Assembly (NCBI GenBank): GCA_965263345.1
Contig: CBDHHC010000024.1
Span: 992,001-1,056,000 of the forward strand
Source of the DNA: CBDHHC01 sp965263345
GTDB taxonomy: Bacteria; Pseudomonadota; Alphaproteobacteria; Rhizobiales; CBDHHC01
Direction: 5' to 3'
Length of the DNA stretch: 64,000 nt
The notes beneath the pieces were generated by a model. That model was given only the letters and a program-made list of their open reading frames with translations, had not been told where the DNA came from and searched no databases. Below are positions 61,206 through 64,000 of the stretch, piece after piece. Numbering within the stretch: position 1 is the stretch's first letter; each line of letters starts with the position of its first letter. The position numbers and the translations under genes are program-made.

Positions 61206-63431
61206 TTAAGGTGCCACACTTTCAGATAACTTGTACGGCTTCAAACAAATTTCTTCCAGTTGTTTCAAATTATTTTCAATATTTTCACATTTACCAAGAA
61301 GATCTTTAGGTTCATACTCAGCATCATTCCCTCCATTAAGAGAAGGAACTTGATTTGCTATTGTATTCTTAGGTTGTGATAATAATTTGATATCTTGCTT
61401 AGAATTATCAGTATTACTGGAATTATTTTGTTTTTCTTCTAAGACACCAGTCGCAGTAGTAAAGAACTGTTTCAAAAGTTCATCAAGATACTTTTGCAGT
61501 TCATTATCTGCACTTTCAATAAGATCATTATTTATCTGCGAGAAATCTTGACGAATTAACTTGCCAAGCTTTTCACACTTTGCTTCTGTAGTCGCAGACT
61601 CACTCTTGATAAAGTCCCACCAAGCACCTTTCAAATCTAACGCCACGACTTGGCTAAGAGCATCCAATGGCATTTCCCAATTTCCTACCATAATAGGACT
61701 GGTGGGAATCTGTTCTTTGTCGATACCATAAGTCTCGCTGAAGATTTGCTTTAACCTTTTTAAAGCTTCGATCTGAAGCTTATCAAAATCATTTCTTAAA
61801 ATCTCAAAATTATCATTACAACATTTTTCAATTCTATTGCGTATTGCAGCAACATTCACATACCATTTATCGATATGATGACAAGTACGAATAACTTGCC
61901 GTAACTCGTAAGTTTGTCCTTCGACGAAATCATCTAGAATATCATCAAGCTGTTGTGAAGCTAATTTGAGTTTCTTTTGAATTCTAACATTAATCTCATC
62001 TTTAACTTTTTCTAAAAGCCTTTTGGTATCCTGAATACTCTGATTGAGTTTCTCAGAATTATAAGAACTTATCCCTGTCGCATTCTGTGATGATGAAACT
62101 TCCATACTATTCGACTTTTGTCGAACAGTTGCCATCACGCCTTTGCTAACAGTTCTTAATGTTCGCACAACTTTTGCTAAATTTTCCGCATGTTTGCTGG
62201 TAAGCATCTGAGATGAAATAACGTTCGATAGACGAGGCATTCCAGAGGAAAATTCAAGGACATAAGCAAGAAACTTGCGATCAATCTCACTTTCCGCATT
62301 AATATTAAAGCCATTATCGCCAGAAATAACGCCAACTTCACGCGCATAAGGCAATAAGGACTGGTTTAATGCCTCAAAATCAATTTGCTCTCCTGATCTT
62401 AAAGACATATTACTCCAATTCGCACTACCTAAAATAATCGGAATATTATACCCTGGGAACTCATGATCAATCTGGTGACGAATATAATGAAAAATACTCT
62501 CAGCATCAGCACTCACAAATGAAAGTTCATCAATGCGATTTACAAAAATGACCAATCTCTCTTTGCGCAAACCATGAAGAATACGAATAAGCGAGAGGTC
62601 TGCATCAGAAAGTTGAGTATGAGCAGTCAAAACGAGAATAAAAATATCTGCTTGCAAATTTTGCCTGGTAATTTCATCACGCATAAGAAGGGGGTCATCT
62701 GTACCAGGAGTATCGATAAGTGTAACTGGAAATGCAAAAGGTTCTTGTGGTAAAAACAAATCGGCATACTTAGTGACATCAGCGTATTTGCCAATTTCTG
62801 CTCCACCGATAGGCAACTCCTCAGATCCCGCAGCGAGATATTTTTGTAAAACTTCTAAATTCACAACATCATAACTATGACCACGCCCCAGCAGACTTGT
62901 GTAATCATCACCCAAACGAGCACGCGCACGTTCATCAAGTTCGGACGAATGTTGTTCAAAAAGCTCTCTTGGGATTTTGGACTCATGCGAACTAGATGAT
63001 TCTGGCACTTTGCCTTTTTTAAGAATAATATCCCATTCTTCAGAACTAAAGAAATGAGCTTGAAATCCATATTTAGGCGCACCAGGACGCCCCATATGTA
63101 TCCGAGTTACGGCACTCGTACATGGTGCCAGATCCACAGGAAGCAGATTCTTATTTCCAATAAGAGAATTTACCAGAGTCGTCTTACCAGATTTTGGCTG
63201 CCCTAGAACCGCAATTTTACAATTTCCTGTTGCAATTTCTGATAGCAGTTTACGAACGAGCAATTCAAGCTGGCCACTTAAAATGCCAGCTAATTGCTCT
63301 CCGACACTGTCGATTTGGTGCGTTAAGTCAGCAAGTTCCCTACCAATACCTCTAATATGTATTGGTTCAACCCAGTGGCTCAACTTATAGCTTTGCTCAG
63401 AACCTTGAATCAGGGGTTGCTGAACTTTCAT
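61206..63431 (-). CDS. Dynamin-like large GTPase
   Basis: A 741-residue dynamin-superfamily protein. G1 is GQPKSGKT (77-84) in CKIAVLGQPKSGKTTLVNSL; G2 Thr105 in APCTSAVTRI; G3 DTPGTDD (240-246); G4 NRID (298-301), where the usual TKxD Lys/Asp form is replaced. A long helical stalk with coiled coils follows (about 390-680) with heptad-like charged repeats. No transmembrane helix is visible, so it would bind membrane peripherally or through its partner. It precedes the TIR-TPR gene. Bacterial dynamin-like proteins fuse or protect membranes; some are antiphage. Confidence 0.88.
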   Translation of the reverse strand: MKVQQPLIQGSEQSYKLSHWVEPIHIRGIGRELADLTHQIDSVGEQLAGILSGQLELLVRKLLSEIATGNCKIAVLGQPKSGKTTLVNSLIGNKNLLPVDLAPCTSAVTRIHMGRPGAPKYGFQAHFFSSEEWDIILKKGKVPESSSSHESKIPRELFEQHSSELDERARARLGDDYTSLLGRGHSYDVVNLEVLQKYLAAGSEELPIGGAEIGKYADVTKYADLFLPQEPFAFPVTLIDTPGTDDPLLMRDEITRQNLQADIFILVLTAHTQLSDADLSLIRILHGLRKERLVIFVNRIDELSFVSADAESIFHYIRHQIDHEFPGYNIPIILGSANWSNMSLRSGEQIDFEALNQSLLPYAREVGVISGDNGFNINAESEIDRKFLAYVLEFSSGMPRLSNVISSQMLTSKHAENLAKVVRTLRTVSKGVMATVRQKSNSMEVSSSQNATGISSYNSEKLNQSIQDTKRLLEKVKDEINVRIQKKLKLASQQLDDILDDFVEGQTYELRQVIRTCHHIDKWYVNVAAIRNRIEKCCNDNFEILRNDFDKLQIEALKRLKQIFSETYGIDKEQIPTSPIMVGNWEMPLDALSQVVALDLKGAWWDFIKSESATTEAKCEKLGKLIRQDFSQINNDLIESADNELQKYLDELLKQFFTTATGVLEEKQNNSSNTDNSKQDIKLLSQPKNTIANQVPSLNGGNDAEYEPKDLLGKCENIENNLKQLEEICLKPYKLSESVAP

Positions 63432-63912
63432 ATTGCCTCACTTAACTCGTTTTTCAACTTAACCGCTTTAATTTTCTTAAACAAATGAGAGACATATTTA
63501 AACTAAATATGCAAAACAGAACATCATATACAGATTTACTAGCAGCTTAACATAATCATATAATGCATTCTGACACATAACCCAATAAATTTGTCTATTT
63601 AAGGAACAAGAATAGCAACTAATTTTAAAATGAAAAGTTTGATTTTTTTTATGGTTTCCAGCAGCTTACTTTAAAAAACAACAAGTTAAAACAAATATTC
63701 TCCAAACATATTAAACATAAACAAGAGCATAAAAACTAAAGAATCAACCCCAGAATATACAACAAGAAGTATATTTAAGAAAAAATATCGCCCCTAAAAC
63801 ACAAAAAAACATGAAAATACTTCAAATTGAGAAAAAATATCAGAAAACACATAAATAAAACAAACCTGAAAATTAAAAAAACTTACTTTTACCAGAAAAC
63901 CTTACACAGACA
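63432..63912. other. 481-base AT-rich gene-free stretch upstream of the dynamin-like gene
   Basis: No credible gene. It holds the presumed promoter of the dynamin-TIR operon. Low-complexity poly-A/T patches dominate. The decamer AGCAGCTTAA/AGCAGCTTAC occurs twice about 120 bases apart (from 63541 and from 63661). I see no conserved dyad. Confidence 0.4.
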
Positions 63913-64000
63913 CTAACCAGTGACGACAACACCACCTGATAACGGTTGTTCAACCCCCGTAGTTCCGGGGAATGTAATAGGATATTTTTTCATAGAACGG
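63913..64000 (-). CDS. C-terminal fragment of a gene cut by the window edge
   Basis: The minus-strand frame that stops at 63913-63915 reads ...MKKYPITFPGTTGVEQPLSGGVVVTG. It is Gly/Thr-rich and could be the end of a secreted or structural protein, or a small 26-residue peptide starting at MKK. The rest lies outside the window. With only 28 codons it cannot be classified. Confidence 0.3.
   Translation of the reverse strand, partial: RSMKKYPITFPGTTGVEQPLSGGVVVTG

Noticed and set aside
63541..63670. AGCAGCTTA repeated about 120 bases apart as a possible operator pair
   Set aside because: Only ten bases, two copies, in low-complexity DNA; not enough to call a site.
1..64000. CRISPR arrays, tRNA or rRNA genes, complete insertion sequences
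   Set aside because: Scanned by eye for regular repeats, cloverleaf arms with GTTCRA-type T loops and terminal inverted repeats around transposase-like frames; none found. A tRNA finder would be decisive.

Overview
This 64 kb window comes from an AT-rich alphaproteobacterium. The best evidence is a circularly permuted (two-piece) tmRNA gene at about 51.5-51.86 kb with the alphaproteobacterial ANDN-type tag. Alphaproteobacterial-type SspB, class II fumarase and a ribbon-helix-helix protein follow it in that order. I cannot name the order or genus. No tRNA, rRNA, CRISPR array or intact insertion sequence was seen.

Layout. (1) 0.06-21.2 kb, all on the minus strand: a Wzx/Wzy-type exopolysaccharide locus. 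It holds the export lipoprotein, an outer-membrane barrel, a Wzc-like chain-length regulator/tyrosine kinase, a priming glycosylphosphotransferase, flippase, polymerase, six intact glycosyltransferases and a WcaF-like acetyltransferase. Its distal end is decaying: an acyltransferase with a stop and a frameshift, a membrane glycosyltransferase broken at a homopolymer, and a many-stop remnant of a UDP-glucuronate decarboxylase. (2) 21.5-24.6 kb: a BTLCP transglutaminase-like cysteine protease, a TAXI-type solute-binding protein and a split YeeE/YedE transporter. (3) 24.9-28.8 kb: an accessory stretch of unknown genes with a methyltransferase. (4) 29-43.8 kb: 3-hydroxyisobutyrate dehydrogenase, a solute-binding protein, uracil-DNA glycosylase, a polymorphic-toxin-like gene with a frameshifted downstream partner (candidate immunity gene), a frameshifted PPP phosphatase paralogue, a PP-loop ATPase, YdcH- and DksA-like proteins, O-antigen ligase, UDP-glucuronate 4-epimerase, a DnaJ-like protein, and ppx-ppk. 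(5) 44-51.4 kb, plus strand: an unusual response regulator, a periplasmic redox trio (PQQ-type sugar dehydrogenase, Tat aldo/keto reductase, DUF6064 membrane protein), a GGDEF-EAL protein and a zinc-ribbon potassium channel. (6) 51.5-59 kb: tmRNA, sspB, a cold-shock/DUF805 fusion, a TPR protein, fumC, an RHH protein, a slipin and a DUF255 thioredoxin-fold protein. (7) 59.1-63.4 kb: a two-gene operon encoding a dynamin-like GTPase and a TIR-transmembrane-TPR protein. This is the best candidate for an undescribed system, possibly membrane surveillance coupled to a TIR effector.

Functional links. The polysaccharide locus, the detached O-antigen ligase and UDP-glucuronate epimerase, the BTLCP protease and the GGDEF-EAL protein all bear on the cell surface. 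tmRNA and SspB form a tagging-and-delivery pair for ClpXP. Four reading-frame breaks lie in the first 34.3 kb, in genes that otherwise look well conserved. They may reflect recent gene decay or homopolymer sequencing errors, and raw reads would decide.
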